Source of the DNA: Doris montereyensis
Taxonomy: Eukaryota > Mollusca > Gastropoda > Nudibranchia > Dorididae
Length of the DNA stretch: 64,000 nucleotides
Assembly: GCA_037039925.1 (NCBI GenBank)
Contig: JAXRKP010000612.1
Span: 77,501 to 141,500, forward strand
Direction of reading: 5' to 3'
The notes under the pieces were generated by a model that worked only from the letters and a program-made list of their open reading frames with translations, was not told the origin of the DNA and did not search any database. The translations under genes and the position numbers were made by a program. Positions 1 through 13,146 of this stretch are shown in pieces. How positions within the stretch are numbered: position 1 is the stretch's first letter; each line of letters opens with the position of its first letter.

Positions 1-622
1 CCGCCCTCGTGCCATTGTTGGGCGGCGTTTTTGGAAATGCTGCAGCTCCTGGCCAGGGCGGTGGCGTCGGTGGGGTTGGTGGTGGTGGTATCTTCGACGT
101 GCTTGGAAACATTCCAGCGTTTAACGGCGGGGTGGAGTGAACGACGGTGGTGGTGGTGGTGGGTGGTGATGGTGATGGTGGTGGTCCATTCATCCTTTCA
201 ATAACAATAACGATGGTGGCGGTGTTGGAGGACCCCTACAGCCTGGGGTCAACGACGGCGGAGGTCCCTTTGGTGTCGGCGGACCGAATGGTGGGGGCGG
301 TGGTCCGCTAGGCCCAAATAACGGTGGTCCGCTAGGCCCAAACAACGGTGGTGGTAACGTGGGTGTAGGGGTCGGGTTAGGCGGACCACTTCATCCATTG
401 GGAGGCGACGGTGGTGTGGGAAATCAGCCGGTAGGCGTGAATGGACGACTACCCAACGCTGGCCAGAATGGGGGAGCCGTACAGCCTAATGCTAATAACA
501 ACAACAACAACAATAACCCGTTTGGGAATGGGTTTGGTGGGTTGTTTGGCGTGAGAGGTGCAGGTCAGAATGGAGTGAATACGCCAATAGGACTGCTCAG
601 AATTCGAGATGATGACTCCTAA
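1..622 (+). CDS. 3' end of a Gly/Asn-rich protein gene (partial, frame-broken)
   Basis: The 5' end lies outside the window. The last part, from about 176 to the TAA at 620-622, is one open frame rich in Gly, Pro, Asn and Val, with repeated GGPLGPNNGG-like blocks, a run of about eight Asn near 493-520, and a charged end (IRDDDS). Before it, similar Gly-rich text appears in another frame (3-137, stopped by TGA at 138-140), then switches frame again near 140-165 and 190. The same composition continuing through each switch suggests about three single-base indels in one real exon rather than separate genes. The region is clearly more GC-rich than the next 10 kb. I do not recognise the family: Gly/Asn-rich low-complexity tails occur in shell-matrix and other secreted proteins and in RNA-binding proteins, and nothing here separates these. 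The ATG at 359 is internal, not a start. Confidence 0.55.
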
Positions 623-856
623 ATATTATTATTACATGTATAATGAATGATATCGTGTTTAGTAAAATAATATTGGCCATTTTCATGATTGATAGGTGAC
701 AGAAATTATAATTTCTCGGTGAAACGCGTACAAGAATAGAACTAAAAGTATATGAAACAGCAGCAGCAGTATAATCATTATAATCATCACCTCAATTACT
801 ATCATCAAAAACAACAATAACATCAGCAATAAAATAATAATCATAATACGAGAAGT

Positions 857-919
<63 letters not shown>

Positions 920-2035
920 TTAATGATAATAATAATATTAATGATAATAAATAATGATAATAAAGAATAATAATAATAATTAATTTTTATTAATATTAAA
1001 TTATAATGTTAATGCTACCAAAACATGCACGTTTAAGTAGACAGGCCTGTCCACTGAGATAAAACGTGTTGTCTTTGAATAACAATAACACTGACAGCTG
1101 ACACTGACCGATACAACACTGCTCACAGGGTCATTACAAGCCAACACATTGGAATGGAGCACGATTCACGTTTAACAAAGTACATGTATTGTCCATTTAT
1201 TTGTTGCTCTTTGTTTAAATTATTTAACTACACTGGTAAATAACACGAAATACACGTGAGCATGAATGTATGTATGTGTGTGTGTGTGCGCTTGTGTGTA
1301 TGTGTCTGTCAGTGTGAAAAAGGTGGGAGTGTGTTTAGGGAGGATACTCCGTTATATGATGTTTATTATATTTTGTCAATGTATTGTACATTATGTATTA
1401 CACGTATTATTATTAATGATATGACCAATTCGATTTTTCTTTATAATACATATATGTATATGGACAAATAAAGATGTATCATCTGTTGTCTAATTTAATC
1501 CGATATTATAAATTTTAAGAAGCAAAAGTTGAATCATTGCATTTCGAAATCGAACGTGTTATAATTCTAACGCTGGAAGCGACACTGTCACTGTCAGTGT
1601 CAGTGTCACTGTGAACACTATCGACGTCGAATGTCTCTAAACTTCAGTCTAAATACTAAATGTATGATTTTGCCTTGGCCTTAAATTGTTAAACCTCCAA
1701 GATCTATGCTTTCATTTTCATATTAATATAAAATAAAATAAATGTAAATGTTGATGTTCATTATACGTGTGAAAACAACGTGCCGTTTGAGAACACAAGA
1801 TGTGATCGTCTGAAAATATGTTTGTTTGTATACAAAAGAATGACAATGATTTACATATTAATATGCGTTTGTGTATTGTTGTCACTGTGTAAGTGTAAAG
1901 ATAAACCCTGATTATTATAACTGTTATAATAGCTGTCATTTTAAAAGACAAAAATAAAAATCACACATTTTGACATATCTACGAGTTCAAACAATTTTTA
2001 TGGTCTCTCACTGAGACTGAGACTTATTTACTGAG
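623..2035 (+). other. 3' UTR/flank of the Gly-rich gene, then gene-free AT-rich DNA
   Basis: No coding sequence is visible. AATAAA poly(A) signals occur at 828-833 and 1467-1472, either of which could end the upstream transcript; the second is followed by a T/G-rich stretch. A (AAT)n tract lies at about 862-960. A CTGTCA/CAGTGT-rich imperfect palindrome lies near 1580-1615. Confidence 0.4.
862..960. repeat. (AAT)n microsatellite
   Basis: A nearly pure AAT/ATA triplet run of about 60 bp, followed by interrupted AAT and AATG units to about 960, just after the Gly-rich gene. Confidence 0.9.
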
Positions 2036-2039
2036 AGTG

Positions 2040-3165
2040 AGAGGGGATAACTGGTCCAGAGACAAAGTGCCAGTGCCAGCTTCTCAACGAAAAGGTCGTG
2101 GGTTCGTGACCGAGTGGTTGAAATTCCAGGTAATAAGTGTATTGCAGATGGAAGGTAACAAGGAGGCCCAGTCCAATGTGCAGATCACAAAACGCTGTGC
2201 ACGTTAAAATCGTTAAAATCAAAGATCCCTGGCTGTGCACGTTAAAATCAAAGATCCCCTGGCTATGCACCTAAAATCAAAGATCCCCTGGCTGTGCACG
2301 TTAAAATCAAAGATCCCTGGCTATGCACCTAAAAATCAAAGATCCCCTGGCTGTGCACGTTAAAATCAAAGATCCCCTGGCTATGCACCTAAAAATCAAA
2401 GATCCCCTGGCTGTGCACGTTAAAATCAAAGATCCCCTGGCTGTGCACGTTAAAATCAAAGCAAAAATCCCCTGGCTGTGCACGTTAAAATCAAAGATCC
2501 CTGGCTGTGCACGTTAAAAAGATCCCTTGGCTGTCGTTAAAATCAAAGATCCCCTGGCTGTGCACGTTAAAATCAAAGATCCCCTGGCTGTGCACGTTAA
2601 AAGATCCCTTGGCTGTGCACGTTAAAGTTAAAGATCCTTGGCAGTGGCACGTTAAAGTTAAAGATCCCTTGGCCGTGCGTTAAAGTTAAAGATCCCTTGG
2701 CTGTGCGTTAAAGTTAAAGATCCCTTGGCTGTGGACATTAAAATTAAAGATCCTTGGCGGTGCAGTGCACGTTAAAGTTAAGGATCCCTTGGCTGTGCAC
2801 GTTAAAGTTAAAGATTCCTTGGCGTTGTGGTGCACGTTAAAGATCCCTTGGCGATGCGGTGGGCGTTAAAGTCAAAGATCACTTGGCTGTGCGTTAAAAT
2901 CAAAGATCCCCTGGCTGTACACGTTAAAGTTGAAGATCCCTTGGCTGTGCACGTTAAAGTTGAAGATCCCTTGGTTGTGCACATTAAAGTTAAAGATCTC
3001 TTGGCTGTGCACGTTAAAGTTAAAGATCCCTTGGCTGTTTACAATTAAATTTACATATATGGCCGTCAAGGAAAAATTAAAGAATCCTTTAAAAATTCCC
3101 GAAATCATGTCACTTGTAGTTTGTAGATGTGGGTAACAAAATTACTCAAATTAAATCAAACAAAA
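2040..3165 (+). mobile_element. SINE family A copy with an expanded internal array
   Basis: The head (2050-2190) has a B-box-like GGTCGTGGGTTCGTGACC near 2093-2111 and the phrase about cutting in two with CCAGGTAATAAG, as in the other family A copies at 43.6, 44.4 and 55.1 kb. The tail (3035-3165) has the family's GGCTGTTTACA, the AAATCA..CACTTGTAGTTTG..GATGTGGGTAA end and a poly(A)-like run. Between head and tail, where ordinary copies have one GCACGTTAAAGATCCC..GGCTG module, this copy has a roughly 850-bp tandem array of that module. tRNA-derived SINEs move with LINE machinery; the element itself encodes nothing. Confidence 0.7.
2195..3045 (+). repeat. 30-bp tandem array inside SINE A
   Basis: About 28 copies of a unit resembling CACGTTAAAATCAAAGATCC plus CCTGGCTGTG. 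Early copies (2195-2600) carry AAAATCAAAG, later ones (2600-3045) AAAGTTAAAG, so the array has two subfamilies and has drifted. Short open frames across it are by-products of the 30-bp (10-codon) period. Confidence 0.9.
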
Positions 3166-3488
3166 AAAAAAAAATATCGGCTCTGGTGGGGAGAACATGG
3201 ACATATGCACGGGCGACCAAATTTTCAAACAGACTTGTCTTGCAGCTGCAAATGTGGACGAGGGAAGGCCATAAATGTTGACTCCAGATTTGGAATCAGC
3301 AGCCACAAATTAGGGAGGGTGGGCAACTTTTCTTGGCAGATTTCGTCATATGTACGTATCTAATATAATCTATAATTTAAAAAAGACATGGTCTTTACTT
3401 TGACGTCAACAGTCAACAGTGACGATCCTGCAACAGTTGCTGTCTGTCTGTGTCACTACTACTAAACTAAAAGTAAAAAGTGCTACGC
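3166..3488. other. No feature seen
   Basis: Unique-looking AT-rich sequence between the SINE A tail and the 46-bp minisatellite. No coding signal, RNA gene or repeat was recognised. Confidence 0.4.
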
Positions 3489-4570
3489 CTGGGCTAATTT
3501 TATTCCGAGGAAAGTATGGTTGCCCAGTCACATTTCGGGCTAATTTTATTCCGAGGAAAGTATGGTTGCCCAGTCACACTTACTTCAGGCTAATTTAATT
3601 CCGAGGAAAGTATGGTTGCCCAGTCACACTTACTTCTAGGCTAATTTTATTCGAGGAAAGTATGGTTGCCCAGTCACACTTCAGGCTAATTTTATTCGAG
3701 GAAAATATGGTTGCCCAGTCACACTTCAGGCTAATTTTATTCCGAGGAAAGTATGGTTGCTCAGTCACACTTCAGGCTAATTTTATTCCGAGGAAAGTAT
3801 GGTTGCCCAGTCACATTCTTCGGGCTAATTTTATTCCGAGGAAAGTATGGTTGCCAGTCACTTGAGTCACACTAGAGGCTAATTTTACTCCGAGGAAAGT
3901 ATAGTTGCCCAGTCACACTTCAGGCTAATTTTATTTTACCGAGGAAAGTATGGTTGCCCAGTCACACTTCAGGCTAATTTTACTCCGAGGAAAGTATGGT
4001 TGCCCAGTCACACTTCAGGCTAATTTTACTCCGAGGAAAGTATGGTTGCCCAGTCACACTTCAGGCTAATTTTACTCCGAGGAAAGTATGGTTGCCCAGT
4101 CACACTTCAGGCTAATTTTACTCCGAGGAAAGTATGGTTGCCCAGTCACACTTCAGGCTAATTTTACTCCGAGGAAAGTATGGTTGCCCAGTCACACTTC
4201 AGGCTAATTTTACTCCGAGGAAAGTATGGTTGCCCAGTCACACTTCAGGCTAATTTTACTCCGAGGAAAGTATGGTTGCCCAGTCACACTTCAGGCTAAT
4301 TTTACTCCGAGGAAAGTATGGTTGCCCAGTCACACTTCAGGCTAATTTTACTCCGAGGAAAGTATGGTTGCCCAGTCACACTTCAGGCTAATTTTACTCC
4401 GAGGAAAGTATGGTTGCCCAGTCACACTTCAGGCTAATTTTACTCCGAGGAAAGTATGGTTGCTCCAGTCACACTTCAGGCTAATTTTACCTGAGAAAAG
4501 TATGGTTGCCCAGTCACACTTCAGGCTAATTTTACTCGAGGAAAGTATGGTTGCCCAGTCACACTTACTT
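3489..4570 (+). repeat. 46-bp minisatellite, about 23 copies
   Basis: Unit: TTCAGGCTAATTTTACTCCG + AGGAAAGTATGGTTGCCCAG + TCACAC, 46 bp. Copies from about 3960 to 4440 are almost identical, while copies on the left (3489-3960) and at the right end vary in length and sequence, as expected if the centre was homogenised most recently. Open frames here are shadows of the repeat. Confidence 0.95.
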
Positions 4571-5177
4571 ACAACACAAGAGGTGCATGTAGTGGGTGTT
4601 TCTAAAGAGGCTTTTTGTGGTAGAAATTACTTTTGCCACCAACCGCCTTCTTACTTCTTGTGCGTACTCAAACAATTTATGATGTTTACCTGTTCTTGTA
4701 AACGCTTTGATTCTCCTACTATATCAATATCATTACTCACTACATCGTACATGTAGTATGTAGATAGCGCTAGTGATAAATACTAAACTGCAATGCAGTT
4801 ACTTCTTAATTCTAAGTTGAAGTTGAAGGGTTGTTTTGTGTGTTTAGGTATGTCTGTATAAGAAAAAAAAACAAACATGGAAAGTGGGGTGCGGGGGCGA
4901 ATGAGAGTTCGTAAATTATGCTGTTGTGTCTTATGACTCTTAGTCTTATTGGGTGGAGTTGTCCTTATTACATATTGTATTGTCATGAATACCTTTTGAG
5001 TGATTCACTCCCTGCGGCTAAGTTTGAGTTTTTTAAAACTTTTATTTTTATATACCGTACGAGGATGTAAAGACCTAAAAATAGTCATAACTTGAACAAT
5101 ATTGTATTTTGTAGCTTGTCGACAGTACACAGTACACGTAGGGCAGGGGCCAGGAATTGCGTCTATTCTCTCTCTAC
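4571..5177. other. No feature seen
   Basis: Unique AT-rich sequence between the minisatellite and the (GA)n tract. There are small open frames only, without conserved motifs. Confidence 0.35.
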
Positions 5178-5181
5178 AGAG

Positions 5182-5257
<76 letters not shown>

Positions 5258-5270
5258 AAGAAAGAAAGAC
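5178..5270. repeat. (GA)n microsatellite with (GAAA) tail
   Basis: About 75 bp of almost pure GA dinucleotides followed by four GAAA units. Confidence 0.95.
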
Positions 5271-6518
5271 TTCACTAATTTCTTTGCACCCGTTCTTGTC
5301 ATTATTGCTATTACTAGTACATATATGTAAATAATGTAATTACTGTACCTAGCGCTTACGATAAAGATATACTCATTCACACCTGAGCAAGTGAGGAAAG
5401 TAGTGTGAAGTACTTTTCCAAAGAGTACAATGTTGTCAAAAAAAGACAACCCACCTGTGCCGCCTGGGGCTCAACCAGTGTCGTGATTACCATACATCAT
5501 ACACCAGTCAGCTCAGAACACTACGGTTCAGCTACGCCTAAAAATTTATGCCCCCTGAATTTGTATCAACTCACAAACTGTTGAATTGAACTACCTATGC
5601 ATTGGGGGGTTTTCTGCTCCCCAATAACATCACTAAAACTAAAGTACACATATAGTATATAGTCGACAGTAGTCAGTAGGACCTACTACTAGTGCCAGTG
5701 CTGCCCACCAACTGGCCACATATGTATGAATAAGATTAATATTATAATTAATTATATTATTGTCATATTAATAATGCAATTTTTTTTTACCAAAATCACA
5801 AAAGACCAACATAGATGATGACATAACATAAGACATGGAATAAAGCTCAGAGAAACACAATTCACAGATTACTTCATGTATTTTAATTAACTCTTTATAC
5901 TTTCAGTTTAATTAGCAAAACAATAAACCTAAGAAAGAGAAGTACTAGTGTGTTTCAAAGAAATGCCCTCACAAAACCAACCATTAAATAGTACATATTT
6001 CACTCACACTGTTTCTTTTTTGCCAATCCTTCATATGATGAATGTAGTATAAAAATAGCTTTACAATTCTTTCAAAGTAGCTACCAGAAAGACGTCCCAG
6101 ATCCCATTTTCATTCCACGGAGATAATCCCACACAGAAGTTTCTTAATAGTTTATCCAGCTCAAATCTCATATCAATATCAACTTTTTCTCTATGAAAAC
6201 AGTTCACACTTCTCTTTCAATAGGCCATTGACAAACACTAACATTCTCTCTCAAAGAAACAGTTCTTTTGGTCAAATCACATCTTCAATTCAGTCCAAAC
6301 TTGGGAAGATTAATGAATTTATAAAGAAAAGAAAAATAGAGTACAAAAACACAATCAGCTGGATGAAAAATAATAATAAAAAAAAAAAGGTTTTTGAACA
6401 TGACTAAAGAGTCAAATCTGCCCCAAACACACAAGATTACAATCTACTTTAATCGACAATCTTTTCCCATTATAATATAAAGTGTAGGATAATGATACAC
6501 TTGTACACAGAACACAAA
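5271..6518. other. No feature seen
   Basis: AT-rich DNA without recognisable genes. It lies downstream of TARDBP on the - strand but is too far from its stop codon to call UTR. Confidence 0.35.
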
Positions 6519-7632
<1,114 letters not shown>

Positions 7633-10600
7633 ACAAAACATGCATGATACCAATGTAAACAACTGTAGTACTGACCTTGGTAACCACTAAAGGCTACAGA
7701 ACAAATCAAAGCGCTCTACTGTTTGTATATTACACCAAGAAAGAAGAAATCAGAACAGAGTGATACAGTAACCGACAAGTGACTTAACTGACAGCAAAGT
7801 AACCGGGTATGGTAAAGGGGTAGGTAGGGACTCCCAGAAGTCATGCCAGTCTTTATCCCATTCCCCACACTATGCTAGTGATAACATTTATAATTATTAT
7901 TTTTTCTTATTTCACCTGGTGTTAATACTGTTAAATATATAATATAAGTGATAGCGACTCAGTTTTGTGCTGTAACTCACAAACCAGTATAACCTATCAA
8001 TTATTGAACACAAGAACCAATGGGACAACATTTTTGTGTTGGAATGACATGCAAGTCCCCTAGAACCCAGCAAAAGGTGTATAGGCCCCAAACAATATGG
8101 GTGGGTGGGGGGGAGGGGAGGGAGGGTGGTGAGTGTTCATTATAGTTTTACCCGAGATGCGACCAACAGCTGTTGTTAGTGTTCAAATGTCAAGGTGACT
8201 TCAATCCAACAGTACTCTATTTGAACGGTGAATGGTTGGGCCGTGCAGTTATTGCACTGGATGGGAGGTGGGAACAATAATGTATGTCATGTAACAGACA
8301 TTTTACTGACATTGCTAATGTTCAATTACTTGTACGCATTTCAAGTAAAGACCAATATACTCCCTCTCTTTAACCACTAGAATCAGTAACAGAGGTCTTT
8401 ATCATCATTATATATATATATGGGCCCCCCCTTGTCACTTGACTGTTCCCGTGAAGATTGTTCTGCAACCAAGATGTAAACAAATTACAAAAAAGGAAAA
8501 AGTCTGTCAAACTTAGAAATTGAAAAAAAAATTCAGGACACTAAGTGAACCAAATCTGTGCTTGACTGAGGCTCTTTTTGGAAAAGCAAGATAAACTTTA
8601 GGAGGAAAAACAAAGCAAACAAATCAAAAGAAAAAAACAAAAAACAAAATACCCAAAGCCAAAATCATTTAAATATGAATATTTCAAACACTCCAGATTG
8701 AAAACAAAAATCTGAAGTTTTAGGCAATAGCAATTCAATAGCAATTCTGCATACAGACAGGTACAGATAATGTATGGTAAGGAAGGGAAAAATAAAAGAA
8801 ATAAATACATAAGGGCAAAAAATTAAAGAAGAAAAAACCAAAGAAACAAAACTATATATATGTAAGATTATATTGTCATGCAATTCTAACATCTACTTCT
8901 ACATTGATAGAACATGGAATATAAGAATATACACATGGAGAAGTGTCACAATGCCACATTGCAATCCCTTTAGTTCAGATGATCTAGTCTTAGTAACTAG
9001 GCCCTAGACATTCCAGAATTCTCAAATGAAATTTGGTCACAGATTTTGTTTTGTTAACCATTCCACAATGTATATTATATATAGGTGAGGCATTAGAAAC
9101 TAAATTTCTGCCCTTTTGACTAAAGATGCCTTTGATAAGTCAATTTTAGAAATCATCATACGGCCTTTGTTGTACAAAATGGAATGATTCTACTAATGTA
9201 TAAGCATTTCCCTTTTCATCTTGTACGTTTGAAAAATCAGTGCATAAGCTGCCATAAGTCGAACTAACAGAAAACTGGAAGGTCTTATACTTTTAATATT
9301 AACCTACGTCATGACCACATCCTGACTCTTTATGGTATTATCTTCAAACATGATGAAGAACATGTATGACTTTGCCAGATGAACATTTCCTCGAAGCTTA
9401 AGACGACAAGAAGCACTTGCTACAAAAATTTCCAATGTTTTTGTTGCTGTTGAAATAGCAATTTTTCTTTCATTACAGATAAAATTCTATATTTAAAACA
9501 AAACTAGAAGAAAAACAAAGGGGACAGGGCAAAGCAAAAAAAAACCTCCAAAGATAATTTGAAAAAAAAAAAGAAGGATGAGGCATCCTTACACTTACAC
9601 AGAATATACCCTTGATTGAGATCAAACAAGGTCCTAAATTGAAATAACTGAATCAAACATGACCAAAAGTACAGGTGCAATGTATACTCAACAGCTGGAA
9701 AATGCATTCACTTTGTGGTCATATACATCGGCAGTGAAAAAGGAAGGAGAACTGATCCCTCTTAAGGTAATAATACAGTATCTGTGTTATATTTTTTTTA
9801 CATTTGAGGAACAAGAAAAAAGGAATACAAGGGGAATACTTTCATAGCTTTGATGTCAACCTTGCCAATACCATCTCATCTCCAGACCGGTATATTCATC
9901 AAGTACACGCCATTGTACAAACTTGGAATCATCAATTCACACACACATCACCACATCATCAATGAGATAAAATTCACTGACTTCATCAGACAGTTTTGCA
10001 TATCTCAAACTTGACTTTCTCTCTCCGTGTGTGTTCACACTATCATCCTCTGGATAAATATAAAAGGCATTAAAAAAAATAACAATGAGCGACTCATTCA
10101 TATTCCTAGAAAAGCTTCTGAGTTGAAACAACCCATTAAATCTGCAATCAAACACTGGAGGGGATATAAAAAGGAGTTCGGATGGTGGGTGGTCGTTCCT
10201 ACCCAAAATGTTCTTCTCCAATCAAATTTCGAATGAGAAATATACAGAGGTGAGTGAGAATCCATCAGTCTTCATCTCTTCCAAGCTTCTCCATTTCATG
10301 AACTTTCCAGCATACCACTAACCATCATCCACTGGTTTGTTCTTCACACCTGCATATGTACAATACCATCACTGTGTGTCGCTGCTGAGCGATACAGGGA
10401 AAGGACAACTTTCAAGTTAATTTAGAAAAGAAGACTCTGGTTTAGACATAATATATAAGGGGGAAATGATTTTTTAAAAATGAAAGTAAGAAACAGCATT
10501 CTTTTAGGTAACTTTGTTCTGCAACTCAAACAATTACAGTTTATTACTGCACTGCTCAATCTCTGAACATATTTAAAAGATGTTTTTAGTGTAAAGAAAC

Positions 10601-12801
10601 TCTCTTGAATAATGAGTGATCTAAAGTAGTGCTACAGCAAAAGGATACACAACTGACTCTCCACTTCTTTATAAGATAGAAACATTTGAGCAATCAGGAG
10701 CAAAATAACCACTGGGTTGTCTCACTGTCAAGTAGTACTTACAAAGTATCTTATCAAAAGAAGAAAAAGAGAAGAGTAAGAGATGAATATCATGTGCTTT
10801 CAAAACAAACAAAAAGTAAATAAATAAATATATAAAATTATATGCACTAATACCTTATTTCCACAATGACTGAAAGGGTATCTATGACAAAGAATCAAAC
10901 CCTACTCAAAACAATCCATATATGAGCTTACCAAGAAAAAAAATATATAATCAGACATCTCTCATACTATGAGAAGTATGTACATGTGAATTGTTCATTT
11001 TGACATAATCGAGAGAAAATTTCTTTATGTCCCCCTTTCATTTCAAAACCAACTTGGTTACAGACTTGAGGGGGGGGAGGAAAAAAAAAGCAGGAAAATA
11101 AGGAACCATCAACTTCCACATCAAGAATCATACACAAACCAAATCCATTATATACATTATTAATGTTCAAAGGTATACTTCAACATCAAGCAGTTTTAGA
11201 TGACAAATGAACCTGAAATATTCAAAGCACTGACAGCACAGCTCACAGAAACCACTAAATATACTAGAGGTACAACATCAGAGCCATACAATTAGCAACA
11301 TGTGTACACAAGAGAGCAGAATATACCATAGGACATACAGACTGGGTGAAAAAAAGGAAAGTGAGGAGAAAACCAGGACAAATTTGGCACTGGCATCAAA
11401 TGCCAGATAGACCCAAAATGATGATCCCGGGTAAGCTATGTAATGTTCAATGTATGGAAACTAAGACATATCCAACTCAAAACTTTTTCCTGCGATAAAG
11501 GATAATCCCACAAATATTCGTATTCACCTCTCCCAGGAATACTAAATCGAAGTAAAAAATTTGACAGCAATTCAACACAACCAAAGCCTGTTGAACTACC
11601 TAATGACAAACCTGTCCATGGGGAACATACAATAAATGCACTGGGGAAAAAATATACCAAAGGGGTCTATTTTGTATGTGCAAAACATATAAATAAATGT
11701 GTACTAATAGTGATACCATCACAACAAAAATTTCCCCAAGCAAGCAATGATCTCTTTTAGTGGTCTCACAAGTAACAATGAAGTTTTGAGCTGAGTTAAT
11801 GACAAACAGATTTTTGTAAAATTTAATCTTTCCTTAAATAGAACAAATTCATCCATGGGCGAATTTTAGCTTAAATAGTTGTACTTTTCCCCCCCTTTGG
11901 GACTCACATATTCAATGAAATCTTTGAGATGGAATTGTCACTTGTGCAAACGATTATACAGCCCATTTATAATAAATCTTGATCAAGCCAAAACAAATGT
12001 GAACAAAATAAATACAGCACCGAGTTCAGGCAATCTAGTGGGTGAACTAGGCAAAAACAACTGGAATTCTTACGTCCACACAGTCTTCTCACTATTTTCA
12101 ATCACCTTTCTCTTCTCTTCATCACTGCTGCAGGTTTATATGCCATTTTTAATGGGCTTGGGTGAGGCTTGAGTCAAAAACAGTTAAATGCTTTATATGT
12201 CATTATCATTATTATCATGATGAGGACGCTCCAATGAATGCCATCCACTCTCTCAAATGATGGGACCATACAACATCCAATTTGACCCAACTGTCAGACT
12301 TGTATAATACAATGTACTAAAACGTACAAGAATGACCTTGTTATCTCGTACATCACTGCCACAAGATTGCCCTCTTTCATTTCCTTCAAATTTACGAGCC
12401 ACTTCCAAACAGCCACCACAGTAACTTCTCTCTCAGCCATGAAGCAGACACGTCTTGGCTTCTCAGAGACCATCGCTATTAGTTACAGTATCATGTCCCG
12501 CAAGCCATCAGACACCAGTGCCATAGCAGGAAAAAAAACAACAATAAAAAGCCATGAACGGATGGGCATTTACATTGTCTGTACACATTTTCTTCTTCTT
12601 TTTTTTAAAGTTCACATGTTCCTTACTTGTATATTTTTTCTCAGGCTGTCATGTAACTATCAATCTATCTCTATTACCAAAATATCTAATATCACATGAT
12701 TGATTTCCTTGACTTTTGCCTGTATCTCCACACAAACTCACACAAATGTAAAAACACACACCATGCAAGTCAACCTCTCTCCTCAAGCAAATATTCTTTC
12801 A
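7633..12801 (-). other. TARDBP 3' UTR and downstream DNA
   Basis: Nothing coding was found. The TARDBP transcript must continue leftwards from its stop at 12802. A - strand AATAAA (TTTATT on +) lies at 10540-10545, giving a possible 2.3-kb 3' UTR; other ends are possible. The - strand is rich in U and GU-rich patches, for example opposite the CA-rich stretches at 9935-9955 and 12728-12765. A G-rich run is at 8100-8135. Confidence 0.35.
12728..12770 (-). promoter_or_regulatory. GU-rich patch in the proximal TARDBP 3' UTR
   Basis: On the transcribed strand this reads as several GUGU/UGUG blocks (GGTGTGTGTTTTTAC, TTTGTGTGAGTTTGTGTGG), 30-75 nt after the stop codon. TDP-43 binds UG-rich RNA, and in vertebrates it regulates its own mRNA through its 3' UTR. 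That this patch does so here is inference. Confidence 0.3.
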
Positions 12802-13146
12802 TTAGTTCCACCCTGATCCTGTCTTCCCAGGCACAGAGCCCCAATTTGCAACGTGACTGGTCGCAACAGTGTGTGGTGCAGGAGGCATTTCCGCAGACTG
12901 ACTTCCCCAGGCCAAAAAACTGTTGTTAGTTCCTCCAGTCCCAGTGACCACTGTGCCGTTGCTTGTGCCCATGGGAGCAGGGGCATAGGGACGTACTGAT
13001 ACTATGTGGTGCTGCAGTAGTAGTGACCGCTACCAAGGCGTCCCCGTTCGTAGTGGCGCCACCCCTTGGTGAGTAAGGCCTAAGGGTCCCCATCCAGTCT
13101 GGCTGCTCAAAACTGCCTGTGCTGCAGCCAACATAGCATGGTTCAA
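12802..13146 (-). CDS. TARDBP: TARDBP exon 6: conserved helix and C-terminus
   Basis: Acceptor CTCCTCAG|TTG. It starts [19 protein letters not shown], matching the helical conserved region of the vertebrate C-terminal domain (human about residues 320-340). Exactly 115 codons later a TAA at 12804-12802 follows a Trp/Gly/Ser end ([13 protein letters not shown]) that resembles vertebrate tails. In between, an in-frame TAG stands at 13032-13030. The Thr/Ala-rich text around it ([16 protein letters not shown]) is only sensible in another frame, entered near 13062-13065 (a C4 run) and left between about 12985 and 13015. A pair of compensating indels explains this; a real stop at 13032 would give a tail about 77 residues shorter. 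Confidence 0.85.

Noticed and set aside
359..622. A separate small gene starting at ATG 359
   Set aside because: The same frame is open upstream to about 176 with the same composition, so this ATG is internal to a longer exon.
2323..3136. Several small open frames rich in KIKDPLAVHV
   Set aside because: They are by-products of the 30-bp array (ten codons per unit) within a SINE.
3489..4570. CRISPR-like look of regular near-identical repeats (also 29324-29622)
   Set aside because: Units are contiguous, with no unique spacers between repeats, and the DNA is plainly from an animal.
12367..12929. Small + strand open frames in the TARDBP 3' region
   Set aside because: They lie antisense to the TARDBP 3' UTR and last exon, and show no conserved motif.
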